This document shows, one piece after another, positions 17,438 through 27,602 of a DNA stretch of 64,000 nt. The stretch lies in the NCBI GenBank assembly GCA_965227535.1, contig OZ245761.1, positions 1,178,001 to 1,242,000 of the forward strand. Direction: 5' to 3'. Every line of letters begins with the position of its first letter. Position 1 is the first letter of the stretch. The DNA is from SZUA-430 sp965227535 (GTDB lineage Bacteria; Pseudomonadota; Alphaproteobacteria; Micropepsales; Micropepsaceae). A program made the translations under genes and the position numbers. The notes under the pieces were generated by a model that had not been told where the DNA came from, did not search any database, and was given only the letters and a program-made list of their open reading frames with translations.

Positions 17438-18472
17438 ATGGAGTACCGTCAACTCGGACGATCGGGATTTAATGTGCCCGTTCTCACCCTAGGTACCGGC
17501 ACGTTCAGCGGACAGGGCGGGCTCGCAGCGTGGGGCGCGACCAACGCGGCGGAAGCGACACGCCTCGTCGACGTCTGTCTCGACAAAGGCCTCACGATGT
17601 TCGACAGCGCCGACATCTATTCGGGCGGCGGCTCAGAAGAGGTTTTGGGCGCGGCAATCAAAGGCCGCCGCGACAAAGTCCTAATCTCGACCAAGGCGAC
17701 GTTCCGCTCGGGTCCCGGCCCGAATGACGTCGGCTCCTCGCGCTTTCATCTCACCCGCGCGGTGGAATCTTCACTGAAGCGATTGGGCACCGATCACATC
17801 GACCTCTTCCAACTCCACGGCTACGACGCGAAAACGCCGCCCGAAGAAGTGCTCTCGACGCTCGACAGCCTCATCCGCGCCGGCAAGATCGGCTACATCG
17901 GCGTCTCGAATTTCTCGGGCTGGCACTTGATGAAGGCGCTCGCGGTCGCCGATCGCCACGGCCTGCCCCGCTACGTCGCCAACCAGACCTACTACTCGCT
18001 CGTTGGCCGCGATTACGAATGGGAGTTGATGCCGCTGGGGCTCGATCAAGGCGTCGGCGCGGTGGTATGGTCGCCGCTCGGTTGGGGCCGTCTCACCGGC
18101 AAGATCAGGCGCGGTGCGCCGCTGCCCGAAGTCAGCCGCCGCAATGTCCAAGCCTCCAACGACATGGGACCGCCGCTCGATGACGAGTATCTCTACAAAG
18201 TCGTCGACGCACTCGATCAAGTGGCGAAGCAAACGGACAAGACCGTTCCGCAAGTGGCGCTGAACTGGTTGTTGCAGCGCCCGACGGTCGCGACAGTCGT
18301 CATCGGCGCGCGCAACGAACAGCAATTGAAGGACAACCTCGGCGCCGTCGGCTGGAATCTGACGGCGGACCAAGTGAAGATACTCGACCAAGCAAGCGCC
18401 GTGACGCTGCCTTATCCCTATTGGCATCAACGCCAATTCAAAGAACGCAATCCGTTCCCCACGCGAGTCTAA
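17438..18472 (+). CDS. Aldo/keto reductase
   Basis: A 344-residue NADPH-dependent reductase of the YghZ/general-stress type. It starts MEYRQLGRSGFNVPVLTLG. The catalytic tetrad is visible as Asp and Tyr in FDSADIYSGG, Lys in VLISTKAT and His in LFQLHGYD. The cofactor-binding end is VVIGARNEQQLKDNLGAV. It stands alone; the 3' end carries a strong hairpin shared with the convergent katG. Confidence 0.92.
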   Translation: MEYRQLGRSGFNVPVLTLGTGTFSGQGGLAAWGATNAAEATRLVDVCLDKGLTMFDSADIYSGGGSEEVLGAAIKGRRDKVLISTKATFRSGPGPNDVGSSRFHLTRAVESSLKRLGTDHIDLFQLHGYDAKTPPEEVLSTLDSLIRAGKIGYIGVSNFSGWHLMKALAVADRHGLPRYVANQTYYSLVGRDYEWELMPLGLDQGVGAVVWSPLGWGRLTGKIRRGAPLPEVSRRNVQASNDMGPPLDDEYLYKVVDALDQVAKQTDKTVPQVALNWLLQRPTVATVVIGARNEQQLKDNLGAVGWNLTADQVKILDQASAVTLPYPYWHQRQFKERNPFPTRV

Positions 18473-18483
18473 GCCTAACGAAA

Positions 18484-18513
18484 TCAAGGCCGCCTCTTTC
18501 GAAGCGGCCTTGA
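18484..18513. terminator. Hairpin terminator shared by the aldo/keto reductase gene and katG
   Basis: A perfect 10-bp stem, TCAAGGCCGC (18484-18493) with GCGGCCTTGA (18504-18513), closes a ten-base loop between the two convergent genes. The T tract is weak on the plus strand, so efficiency is uncertain. Confidence 0.65.
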
Positions 18514-18529
18514 TGTTTGGCGCATGCGC

Positions 18530-20722
<2,193 letters not shown>

Positions 20723-20828
20723 TGTTTTGGCTCCGCTCGTGTTCTGCATCGCGTACGCGTCAGCGCGCGAAAACGCCTGGGCGTCACTGGCGCAAACCTT
20801 AGAACCGAGCCTGACCGTCGTCAACTAG

Positions 20829-20845
20829 ATTAGAATAATTCTAAT
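20829..20845. promoter_or_regulatory. Perfect Fur-superfamily (PerR/Irr-type) box in the katG leader
   Basis: The 17-bp perfect palindrome ATTAGAATAATTCTAAT lies between katG and the MATE gene. It resembles PerR boxes (TTATAATNATTATAA) and the Irr control element (TTTAGAA/TTCTAAA halves). A katG promoter can be drawn beside it on the minus strand, TTGACG at 20823-20818 with TAAGGT 17 bp further on. Binding next to the -35 would repress katG until peroxide or a change in haem/iron state. Confidence 0.7.
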
Positions 20846-20943
20846 TTTTGGATCTGAGGAGCCTTTTACGCGGTGGAACCGCAACAAGACTAACCCCGCA
20901 CGCGCGACTCCTATAGAAAGCACGCCCCTTGAGGAGCAACCCC

Positions 20944-22440
20944 GTGCCGGAACAATCCGCTCCCACTCAGCAAAATCCGCAGGCGCGCATGGACCTCACC
21001 AAGGGTCCGATTGCGCGCACACTTCTCCTGTTTTCGCTACCGGTGCTGGGCTCGAGCGTCCTGCAATCGCTCAACGGTTCGATCAATGCGATCTGGGTCG
21101 GCCGCCTGCTCGGCCCGGAAGCGCTGACGGCGACCACGAACGCCACCCTCATCCTTCTGCTCTTGCTGGGCGTGATGTTCGGCGTCGGCATGTCCGCCAC
21201 GATCCTCGTCGGGCAAGCGATGGGCGCAAAAGAGTTGCCGCGCGCGAAGCAAGTCGTCGGCACTGGGGCCAGTCTCTTCCTGGGAACGTCGCTGGTGCTG
21301 GCGATCGCGGGCTTCCTCGGGTCAGAGCAAGTGTTGCACCTCATGGGGACACCGCCTGAAGCGCTGCAGTTGGCGGAAGATTACCTGCGCGTCGTGTTCC
21401 TCTCGATTCCGTTCATGTCCTTCTTCGCGTTCATGGTGATGGTACAGCGCGGGGCGGGCGACGCCAGAACACCGTTCTGGTTCATGACCCTCGCGACAGC
21501 TCTGGATGTGGTCCTAAATCCGCTTCTCATCACCGGCATCGGCCCCTTCCCGCAAATGGGCATCGCCGGTTCGGCCACCTCGATGCTGCTGTCGCAAGCA
21601 ATCGGCCTGGCGGCGATGCTCACCCACATCTACTGGCGCAAGGCGGATCTAAGGCTGACGGGCGGCGAACTTCACTATCTGAAACCCGATGCGGCCCTGA
21701 CGCGCACCATCGTGTTCAAAGGCTTGCCGATGGGCGCGCAGATGCTGGTGATCTCTTCGTCGGCGCTGGTCATGATGTCGATGATCAACGCCTACGGTAC
21801 CGAAACAGCCGCCGCTTACGCCGTCGCCGTGCAGCTCTGGACCTACGTGCAGATGCCGGCCATGGCGATCGGCGCAAGCGTCTCCGCGATGGCGGCACAG
21901 AACGTCGGCGCCGGAAAGTGGGAGCGCGTGGAGGGCAGCGCCTGGTCCGGTGTTTCCATCAACGTGCTGCTGACGGGCAGCCTGGTCGTCGTGCTCTATC
22001 TGGCCGACCCCTACATCGTGGACCTCTTCTTGCCGGGCCAACCCAACGCCATCGCGATCGCCGAGCACATCAACAACATCGCCGGCTGGAGCTTCATTCT
22101 GTTCGGCATGACATTCGTGCTCTTCGGCGTGGTGCGATCGACAGGCGCCGTGATGCCGCCGCTCATCACCCTGTTCGTTTCGCTGTTCGCCGTTCGCATC
22201 GGTTTTGCCAAACTGCTCGAGCCATCGTGGGGCGAAGACGCCATCTGGTGGAGCTTCCCCGTCAGCATGGCCGTCTCAGCCTCCCTGGCCCTCGCCTACT
22301 ACCGCTGGGGCGGCTGGCGAACGGCACGAATGGGACCGCCCGCGCTCGAAGTGGAAGACGCACCCAACACCGGCCTCGGCGCACCGCCACTAGATGCGGA
22401 AGCCGTGGTGAAAGAGGCGACACTCACGCGTCAGTCGTGA
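20944..22440 (+). CDS. MATE-family efflux transporter
   Basis: A 498-residue integral membrane antiporter with about twelve helices. The N-half starts DLTKGPIARTLLLFSLPVL, followed by the Asn-rich first helices (LNGSINAIWVGRLLG, GVGMSATILVGQAMGA). The second half repeats the fold from KGLPMGAQMLVISS onward. The GTG at 20944 is preferred over the upstream TTG at 20929 because GAGGAG precedes it by 7 nt. It is divergent from katG and may share control through the palindrome at 20829-20845. Confidence 0.88.
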   Translation: MPEQSAPTQQNPQARMDLTKGPIARTLLLFSLPVLGSSVLQSLNGSINAIWVGRLLGPEALTATTNATLILLLLLGVMFGVGMSATILVGQAMGAKELPRAKQVVGTGASLFLGTSLVLAIAGFLGSEQVLHLMGTPPEALQLAEDYLRVVFLSIPFMSFFAFMVMVQRGAGDARTPFWFMTLATALDVVLNPLLITGIGPFPQMGIAGSATSMLLSQAIGLAAMLTHIYWRKADLRLTGGELHYLKPDAALTRTIVFKGLPMGAQMLVISSSALVMMSMINAYGTETAAAYAVAVQLWTYVQMPAMAIGASVSAMAAQNVGAGKWERVEGSAWSGVSINVLLTGSLVVVLYLADPYIVDLFLPGQPNAIAIAEHINNIAGWSFILFGMTFVLFGVVRSTGAVMPPLITLFVSLFAVRIGFAKLLEPSWGEDAIWWSFPVSMAVSASLALAYYRWGGWRTARMGPPALEVEDAPNTGLGAPPLDAEAVVKEATLTRQS

Positions 22441-22476
22441 CTCTGAAGCAGCGCAGGCAAGAACGCGCCAGCCAGT

Positions 22477-22878
22477 CTAGAACCACAAATCGCGCACGCA
22501 ACGACCGTCGCTCGCAAGATCCTCGAACGTGTCGAGCCCATCGAACCGGTCGATTGGCAGATCTGCGACCGCCTCCGGCGGCGCAAGCCTGACATTCACC
22601 GCTATCCGCCGCCGCCCGTCGCTCTCTACACGCAGACCTCGCCAAGCCAGCACACAGGCGCATGCGCGGCAGAATAGTATTTCGAGCGAAGGATCGGCTT
22701 TGCCCGCGCGACGATAGCTTCCCGTCGGCCCCGAAACCGAGATCCGCCCGTCGACGTAATCATAAGACCACAAAGCCCCATAGCGACGACACAGCGTGCA
22801 ATTGCAGGATGTAATCGATCCGGGATCGCCCACAAGAGTCCATTGGGTCGCGCCGCAATGGCAGGTTCCTGTTATCAT
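22477..22878 (-). CDS. GFA-family zinc-binding protein
   Basis: A 133-residue Mss4-like protein of the GFA (glutathione-dependent formaldehyde-activating) family. The zinc-binding cysteines are visible in order: CHCG (residues 6-8), CNCTLC and FCRACAC. The family name overstates what is known; most members have no proven activity. It is convergent with the MATE gene (36-bp gap). Confidence 0.85.
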   Translation of the reverse strand: MITGTCHCGATQWTLVGDPGSITSCNCTLCRRYGALWSYDYVDGRISVSGPTGSYRRAGKADPSLEILFCRACACVLAWRGLRVESDGRRRIAVNVRLAPPEAVADLPIDRFDGLDTFEDLASDGRCVRDLWF

Positions 22879-23068
22879 CGAAAATCCTCAAGTCTGCTAA
22901 CAGTCCGCAACGATCTGTTCGCTATCTTCACCGGTTCCATAGTTCGCATCATGTCCCCTTATTAATTGCCCGTCGTTGGCCTCGAGACGGCCCCTGCTTG
23001 CCTCACATCCATCCACAGTCCATCCTAGGCTTCAAGCGCACCGCAGGTTGTTAAGGTTTTACGGCCCG

Positions 23069-25099
23069 ATGAGCACGACCCATCTGATCAAAAACGGGCC
23101 GAACCTCCGCGCCATAGCCGCAACGCGCGCCGCCGCTCTGCTGCTCGCCGTCAGTGCCGCGCTATCCCCATCCTCCGCCGAAACGGCACCAAGCGCCGAC
23201 GAACTTCAATCCCTCACCAAGGCATTTGCAGCTCAAGATGCAAAGGACTGGGCAGGCGCGAAAGCGCTCGCGGAAAAACAGCCGGCCATCGTGCGCGATC
23301 TCGTGCAATGGCGCTATGTGTCGTCATCGACCTCCGGCGCGACCTTCGATGAGATCGATGCCTTCCTGACCGCACACGCCAACTGGCCCGGACGCTTTCA
23401 GATCGTACAGCGCGGCGAGGAAACGCTCCTCGCCAATGCGCTCATCGACACCAAAGGGCCCGTCTGGTTCAAGGCGCGACCGCCGCGTACGAGCGCTGGC
23501 TGCCTCGCTTGGGCAAAGTTTCAGTTCGCGCACGATCAGAAACCGGACGCGTTATCCGGCATCAGACGTTGCTGGTTGGCGCGCACGCTGATCCCTGCCG
23601 ACTATCAGGATTGGACCGGCGTCACGCAGGCGACACTGCCGGAAGCCGATCACCTCGCGCGCGCGGACGACGCGCTGTGGAATCGCAATGTCTCCGGCGC
23701 TCGCGAACTTCTGCCGCTGCTGTCGCCGAAGGTGCAGGCCGTGGTGGACGCAAGGGCCACACTGCAATCGGGTACAGCGATCGATATCGACGACGCCGTC
23801 GACGACGCACCGTCGCCCGCATGGGCCGCGAGCCTCATCTACGACCAATCGGTACAACAACGAAAGGCCGGTAAGACGCAGGAGTCCTGGTCGCTGCTGA
23901 TGAAGGCCGACGATACCGGCGCGCTCCCGCCGGCGTATTCGCAAGTCTGGTGGCTCGAGCACAATCTCCAGGCCCGCAACGCGCTTGACGCCGGCGAACA
24001 CGAGACGGCCTACAAGCTCGCATCCCGCACCCGCCTGTCCGCCGACAACAACATCGCCGGGTATCTGGACGCCGAGTTCCTGGCTGGCTGGATCGCGCTG
24101 CGCAATTTGGACGACCCGAAAAAGGCGCTGACCCATTTCCAGAACGTGGAAGCGGCGGCGAAGTCGCCGATCACGCACGCGCGCGCCGACTATTGGAAAG
24201 CGCTCGCACTGAAGGCGCTCGACGACGAAGCAAAGGCACAGCAAGCGCTCGCAGACGCCGCCGCGGCACCGAACACGTTCTATGGGCGGCTTGCGCTTGA
24301 GGCGTTGAAGGACGCGCCGCCCGCCGCGAGCCGCACGCCCAATCCGTCGGCGGCCACGGCCGGCGAAGACATCGAGGATCTCGTCCAAGCCTCCGCCGTG
24401 CTGCTGCGCATCGGCGACAACCGCCGCGCCAACGTTTTTGCCAATGCCGCAATCGATGGCTGCCAGTCGACGGCCTGCGCGACGACGCTAAGCGCGCGCC
24501 TCTCGCGGATGGGCAACAATTACGGCGCGGTGCGCAGCGCCAAGAAGGCGCAAACGCTGGGCGTGTCGCGGCCCGACCAACTCTATCCCCTAATCGACTT
24601 GCCGGCGGCCTGCACGACGGCCGGCGTTCCGCCCGCCCTCATCCTCGCGCTCATCCGGCAAGAGAGCGAGTTCGATCCCTCCGCGGTCAGCAGCGCGAAC
24701 GCACGCGGCCTGCTTCAACTCCTGCCCTCGACCGCGAAGGACGTGGCAAAGCGTTACGCCCTCCCCTATGCCGGCGCGGACGACCTGCACAAACCTGAGA
24801 TCAATCTGGCGATCGGCTGCTATCACGTGAAGGACTTGCTTGACGCGCTAAACGGCTCCTGGGTTCTGACCATCGCCGGCTACAACGCAGGCAAAGCCCG
24901 CGTCCTCGCATGGACCACCGCACACGGCGATCCGCGCGACCCCAAGGTCGACGTCATCGACTGGATCGAAGCAATTCCTTTCGACGAAACCCGCAACTAC
25001 GTGATGCGCGTCCTCGAAAACAACCTCGCCTACAAAACCCGCCTCGGCGAACCGCTCCAGCCGCAGGAACTTAGCCAGCGGCTCCAGCCCACGCCTTGA
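23069..25099 (+). CDS. Soluble lytic murein transglycosylase (Slt70-like)
   Basis: Periplasmic enzyme cleaving peptidoglycan glycan strands to 1,6-anhydro products. The 676-residue protein has a signal peptide (AATRAAALLLAVSAALSPSSA), a long alpha-helical superhelix of TPR-like repeats at about residues 40-500, and a C-terminal SLT domain. The catalytic Glu532 is in ALIRQESEFDPSAVS, followed by ANARGLLQLLPSTAKD and the IAGYNAGKARVLAW motif. The ATG at 23069 places the signal peptide correctly; an open frame to 22976 is upstream. Confidence 0.92.
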   Translation: MSTTHLIKNGPNLRAIAATRAAALLLAVSAALSPSSAETAPSADELQSLTKAFAAQDAKDWAGAKALAEKQPAIVRDLVQWRYVSSSTSGATFDEIDAFLTAHANWPGRFQIVQRGEETLLANALIDTKGPVWFKARPPRTSAGCLAWAKFQFAHDQKPDALSGIRRCWLARTLIPADYQDWTGVTQATLPEADHLARADDALWNRNVSGARELLPLLSPKVQAVVDARATLQSGTAIDIDDAVDDAPSPAWAASLIYDQSVQQRKAGKTQESWSLLMKADDTGALPPAYSQVWWLEHNLQARNALDAGEHETAYKLASRTRLSADNNIAGYLDAEFLAGWIALRNLDDPKKALTHFQNVEAAAKSPITHARADYWKALALKALDDEAKAQQALADAAAAPNTFYGRLALEALKDAPPAASRTPNPSAATAGEDIEDLVQASAVLLRIGDNRRANVFANAAIDGCQSTACATTLSARLSRMGNNYGAVRSAKKAQTLGVSRPDQLYPLIDLPAACTTAGVPPALILALIRQESEFDPSAVSSANARGLLQLLPSTAKDVAKRYALPYAGADDLHKPEINLAIGCYHVKDLLDALNGSWVLTIAGYNAGKARVLAWTTAHGDPRDPKVDVIDWIEAIPFDETRNYVMRVLENNLAYKTRLGEPLQPQELSQRLQPTP

Positions 25100-25123
25100 G
25101 CCAGCCTTCGCCAAATCTTCCCG

Positions 25124-25558
25124 CTATGCAGACCCGGACACGTATGCCTTCAGCGCCTCCGCCTCGCTGCGCACTTCGTTCAGGCGATATTTCACCACGT
25201 CGAGCATATTGATAATCCCGCACAAGCGGTGTCCATCCTTGATCGGCACGTGCCGGAACTGATGCTTGTCCATCAATTCCAGAACTTTGTTGAGCGGCTC
25301 GCTCACGTCGCAGGCGTAGACGACATTCGACATCAATTTTCGAACCGGTTGATCGATGGTGCCGATCCCGTCCTTCTTCAAGCCGCGCACGATGTCGCGC
25401 TCCGAAATCAAGCCCAGTATGTTCTCCTCGTCGTCCGTCACCACAAGGGCGCCGACATCGTCAAGGTCGAGTTTTTCAAGAACATCGCGCACGGTCGCGT
25501 CCGAACGAATGGATGGCACATAGCTGCCTTTGTCTTTCAAAAGACGACGTATGGTCAT
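25124..25558 (-). CDS. Tandem CBS-domain protein
   Basis: A 144-residue protein made of two CBS domains (residues about 8-65 and 75-130), with the conserved ends LGLISERDIVRGL and LCGIINMLDVVKYRL. Stand-alone CBS pairs bind adenine nucleotides and often act as energy sensors. The start MTIRRLLKDKGSYVPS (25556-25558) gives the standard length. It is immediately downstream of two Hsp20 genes on the same strand, which suggests a stress-related role. Confidence 0.85.
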   Translation of the reverse strand: MTIRRLLKDKGSYVPSIRSDATVRDVLEKLDLDDVGALVVTDDEENILGLISERDIVRGLKKDGIGTIDQPVRKLMSNVVYACDVSEPLNKVLELMDKHQFRHVPIKDGHRLCGIINMLDVVKYRLNEVRSEAEALKAYVSGSA

Positions 25559-25796
25559 GCAGACCTCTCCGCCAAAATACTTGGGTTCGCGGTAGAGCAT
25601 TAGCTTCGGAGTGAGGGGTGCGGCCACGCGCGATCTGTTGACCGCCGTGGGCGGCAATGCCGACGCCGCGCAACTCGGTCCCGTCAAAGCCAGCGCTAAC
25701 ATGTTTCGCTCCCGACTTGAGTCCTCTGTGGTTGGCACGCGCCGACGGCGCCCTGCTGCGCTTCGCAGCTGCTCGGGCGCCGTCCGGCGCCCCCGC

Positions 25797-26195
25797 CTAG
25801 CCGATCGGAATCCGTCTCGGCCGTGCCTCCTCAGCTTTGGGCAAGGTCAACGTCAAGACGCCGTCCTCGACCGCCGCCGCGATGCGCTTGGCGTCGATCT
25901 TGCTCGACAGCACGAACGAGCGCGCGAAGTGCCCGACATTGTATTCGCTGTAGAGCGGCTCAAGCCCCTCATACTTCGACACGTCGACGCGCCCTTCAAT
26001 GCGCAGCACCTCGTCCTCGAGCTGCACGTTGAGATCTTTCTTCTCGACGCCCGGCATTTCCATCACCACCGTCAACGCTTCGTCGGTCTCGAAGATGTCG
26101 GTGGCGGGTGTGTAGAAGCGCGCCGGCGCGGTCTTCTCGGCCTTGGTCGCGACTTCTTTCTTCTCCTGCACGGAGAGCGATTGCGTTGATGTCAT
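25797..26195 (-). CDS. Small heat-shock protein (Hsp20)
   Basis: A 132-residue alpha-crystallin-domain chaperone. The N-terminal 25 residues are charged, and the crystallin domain runs from residue 30 (ATDIFETDEALTVVMEMPGV) to the conserved VEDGVLTLTLPKAE. It lacks a C-terminal I-x-I/V anchor in the usual place and ends RRIPIG. It lies 18 bp downstream of a second, divergent Hsp20 paralogue, and hetero-oligomers between the two are common in such pairs. Confidence 0.9.
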   Translation of the reverse strand: MTSTQSLSVQEKKEVATKAEKTAPARFYTPATDIFETDEALTVVMEMPGVEKKDLNVQLEDEVLRIEGRVDVSKYEGLEPLYSEYNVGHFARSFVLSSKIDAKRIAAAVEDGVLTLTLPKAEEARPRRIPIG

Positions 26196-26213
26196 GTCTG
26201 GATCCTCCCTCGT

Positions 26214-26639
26214 TCAGGTGATGTTGATGGTTCGCGGCTTGGCGTTTTCGGCCCGCGGCAGGTAGAGCGCCAAAATCCCGTCGCGGTATTCCGCCTTGAC
26301 GCGGTCGGCGTCCACTTCGACGGGCAGCGTGACCGTGCGATCGAAGCGGCCGTCGGCGCGCTCGCGCCGATGAACGCTGGCGCGGGCGCCGCGCTCGATG
26401 GACTTCACGCCCGAGATGCGGATCGTGTTGCCCTTTGCCTCGATCCGAAGGTCGGCCTTGTGTACGCCCGGCGCCTCCGCGACGACCACGATGTCGTCGC
26501 CTTTGCTGAAGACGTTCAAGGGTGGAAACGCACCCCGTCCGGACGGCGAAAAGTCGAGCCACGCGCTGTCGCGCAGCGTATCGAGCGCGCGCTGGAACTC
26601 CAGCATTGCGTCGAACGGATTGGAATAGAACAAAGCCAT
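26214..26639 (-). CDS. Small heat-shock protein (Hsp20), upstream paralogue
   Basis: A 141-residue Hsp20 starting MALFYSNPFDAMLEFQRALD. The crystallin domain covers residues 40-135, with GDDIVVVAEAPGVHKADL at the start and YRDGILALYLPRAE at the end, followed by a terminal TINIT that contains the I-x-I anchor missing in the downstream copy. GGAGGG lies 10 nt before the ATG (26637-26639). Sequence divergence from the downstream gene argues against a recent duplication. Confidence 0.9.
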   Translation of the reverse strand: MALFYSNPFDAMLEFQRALDTLRDSAWLDFSPSGRGAFPPLNVFSKGDDIVVVAEAPGVHKADLRIEAKGNTIRISGVKSIERGARASVHRRERADGRFDRTVTLPVEVDADRVKAEYRDGILALYLPRAENAKPRTINIT

Positions 26640-26688
26640 TTTTGTTGACCCTCCAAGCTGGTGTTGAAGCCAAGCCGGCAGCGCGCTC

Positions 26689-26877
26689 TCACAGACCCGG
26701 AAAGACGCGCGGCCAGCGCTGGGGCCGGCCACCGGCGGCCTCGGGGTCCGGATCCACATGCTCGCGAGGGAAGGGCGTTGCCGCCTCGTCCGCGCGCCTG
26801 AAGCAAGGCGGGACCGGCGGGTTGATAGGCGGCCGCAAAACGCTGACCGAAGGGTTAAGAACCGTACTCTCGCTCAT
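26689..26877 (-). CDS. Possible 62-residue protein upstream of the Hsp20 genes
   Basis: Open frame starting MSESTVLNPSVSVLRPPINP, rich in Pro and Arg in its second half, on the same strand and 49 bp before the first Hsp20 gene. A weak GAGGAT precedes its ATG. I do not recognise a family. It may instead be untranslated leader of the heat-shock operon, so confidence is low. Confidence 0.25.
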   Translation of the reverse strand: MSESTVLNPSVSVLRPPINPPVPPCFRRADEAATPFPREHVDPDPEAAGGRPQRWPRVFPGL

Positions 26878-27053
26878 CGCCACATCCTCGAACCGTGAGC
26901 AACATGGAAACCAAACGAAACCGGGCCGCGTCGTAGCGGCACCCGACGGCCGCCGATGTGGGAATTCGACTTTTCCGGTTCAAGACCCCGCCAAACGGCC
27001 GCGTGCATTTTTTTGCGCTGCCCATCGCGGGCGGGGCGAAAGGCCGCCGCCCC

Positions 27054-27065
27054 TCACTCCCACTC
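27054..27065 (-). other. guaA-3'-end-like motif, possible attachment-site scar
   Basis: On the minus strand GAGTGGGAGTGA encodes the terminal E-W-E-stop that ends GMP synthase (GuaA), a known integration hotspot of genomic islands. The upstream codons here do not encode GuaA, so this could be the element-side copy of an att core. A 12-bp match can arise by chance. Confidence 0.3.
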
Positions 27066-27332
27066 CATCATCTCCTGCACGAAAATCGCGTTGCATTCCG
27101 CGAGGTTCCCGTGCGACGATTTGCGCAGACCGTCAAAAATACCGTCAGATCGAAGTGATTGGTCACCTATTTCGCGCGGCACATGGTTGAAAGCGAACTT
27201 CGTGCGCGCTCGTATACCTTCTCGTTCGCCGACATTTCCATCGCGGCCTCGCAGCCATCAACAGATGATGCGAACAGTAGCGCGCTTCAACTATGCCGGA
27301 GGAGCCTGGAAGTGCCCCAACGCGCGGAGCCT

Positions 27333-27563
27333 TTGCGTGCCCAGTGCGTGTCCAACATCGCAGTGGTGCACTCGGCAGTCATGCGCATTGCCTTGGTTCT
27401 GTTCCAGCGCGCAACGGGACTCGAAACTGCGGCCAAGCCGTTATGAGCGGGGCGAAGAAAACCAGACAGCGGCGAAAATCCTAGTGTTTTGCGTTCAAGC
27501 AGCTCAATCCGGCTCAAAGTAATTTCAACGGCTTGAGTCTAGTTGCGTGCCCATTGCGTGCCC
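27333..27563. repeat. Imperfect 21-bp direct repeat, two copies
   Basis: Copies at 27333-27353 and 27543-27563 match at 19 of 21 positions; each is itself a near-tandem of TGCGTGCCC. They bracket about 190 bp containing the tRNA-like fragment. This fits an attachment-site or recombination scar, but short repeats of this kind may also be incidental. Confidence 0.5.
27404..27450 (-). other. 3' fragment resembling a CAU-anticodon tRNA, decayed
   Basis: Minus strand: CCGCTCATAACGG forms an anticodon-like stem-loop with loop CTCATAA (anticodon CAT). It is followed by CTTGGCCGCAG and a T-loop-like TTTCGAGTCC in the expected order and spacing. The D-arm half is missing and the T-stem no longer pairs, so it is not a working tRNA. 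3' halves of tRNA genes are typical island attachment sites. Confidence 0.4.
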
Positions 27564-27602
27564 GAAAAAACCGGCGGTACGCGGTATGGGGTATCAAATT
27601 CG

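Larger units (their letters stand above)
26900..27602. other. Gene-poor junction between chromosome and integrated element
   Basis: No credible gene is seen in these 700 bp. The stretch separates ordinary chromosomal genes from defence and conjugation genes. It holds three scar-like sequences described separately (27054-27065, 27333-27563, 27404-27450). Open frames here are short and mutually overlapping. No integrase gene is present on either strand, so if this is an attachment end the recombinase lies outside the window or has been lost. Confidence 0.5.

Noticed and set aside
25750..25796. GC-rich hairpins after the downstream Hsp20 gene as a terminator
   Set aside because: The stems are good (for example GGGCGCC with GGCGCCC), but no T tract follows on the minus strand, so a terminator cannot be asserted.
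27008..27054. GC-rich hairpin with an adjacent T run near the junction
   Set aside because: The T run lies on the wrong side of the stem for termination in either plausible direction.
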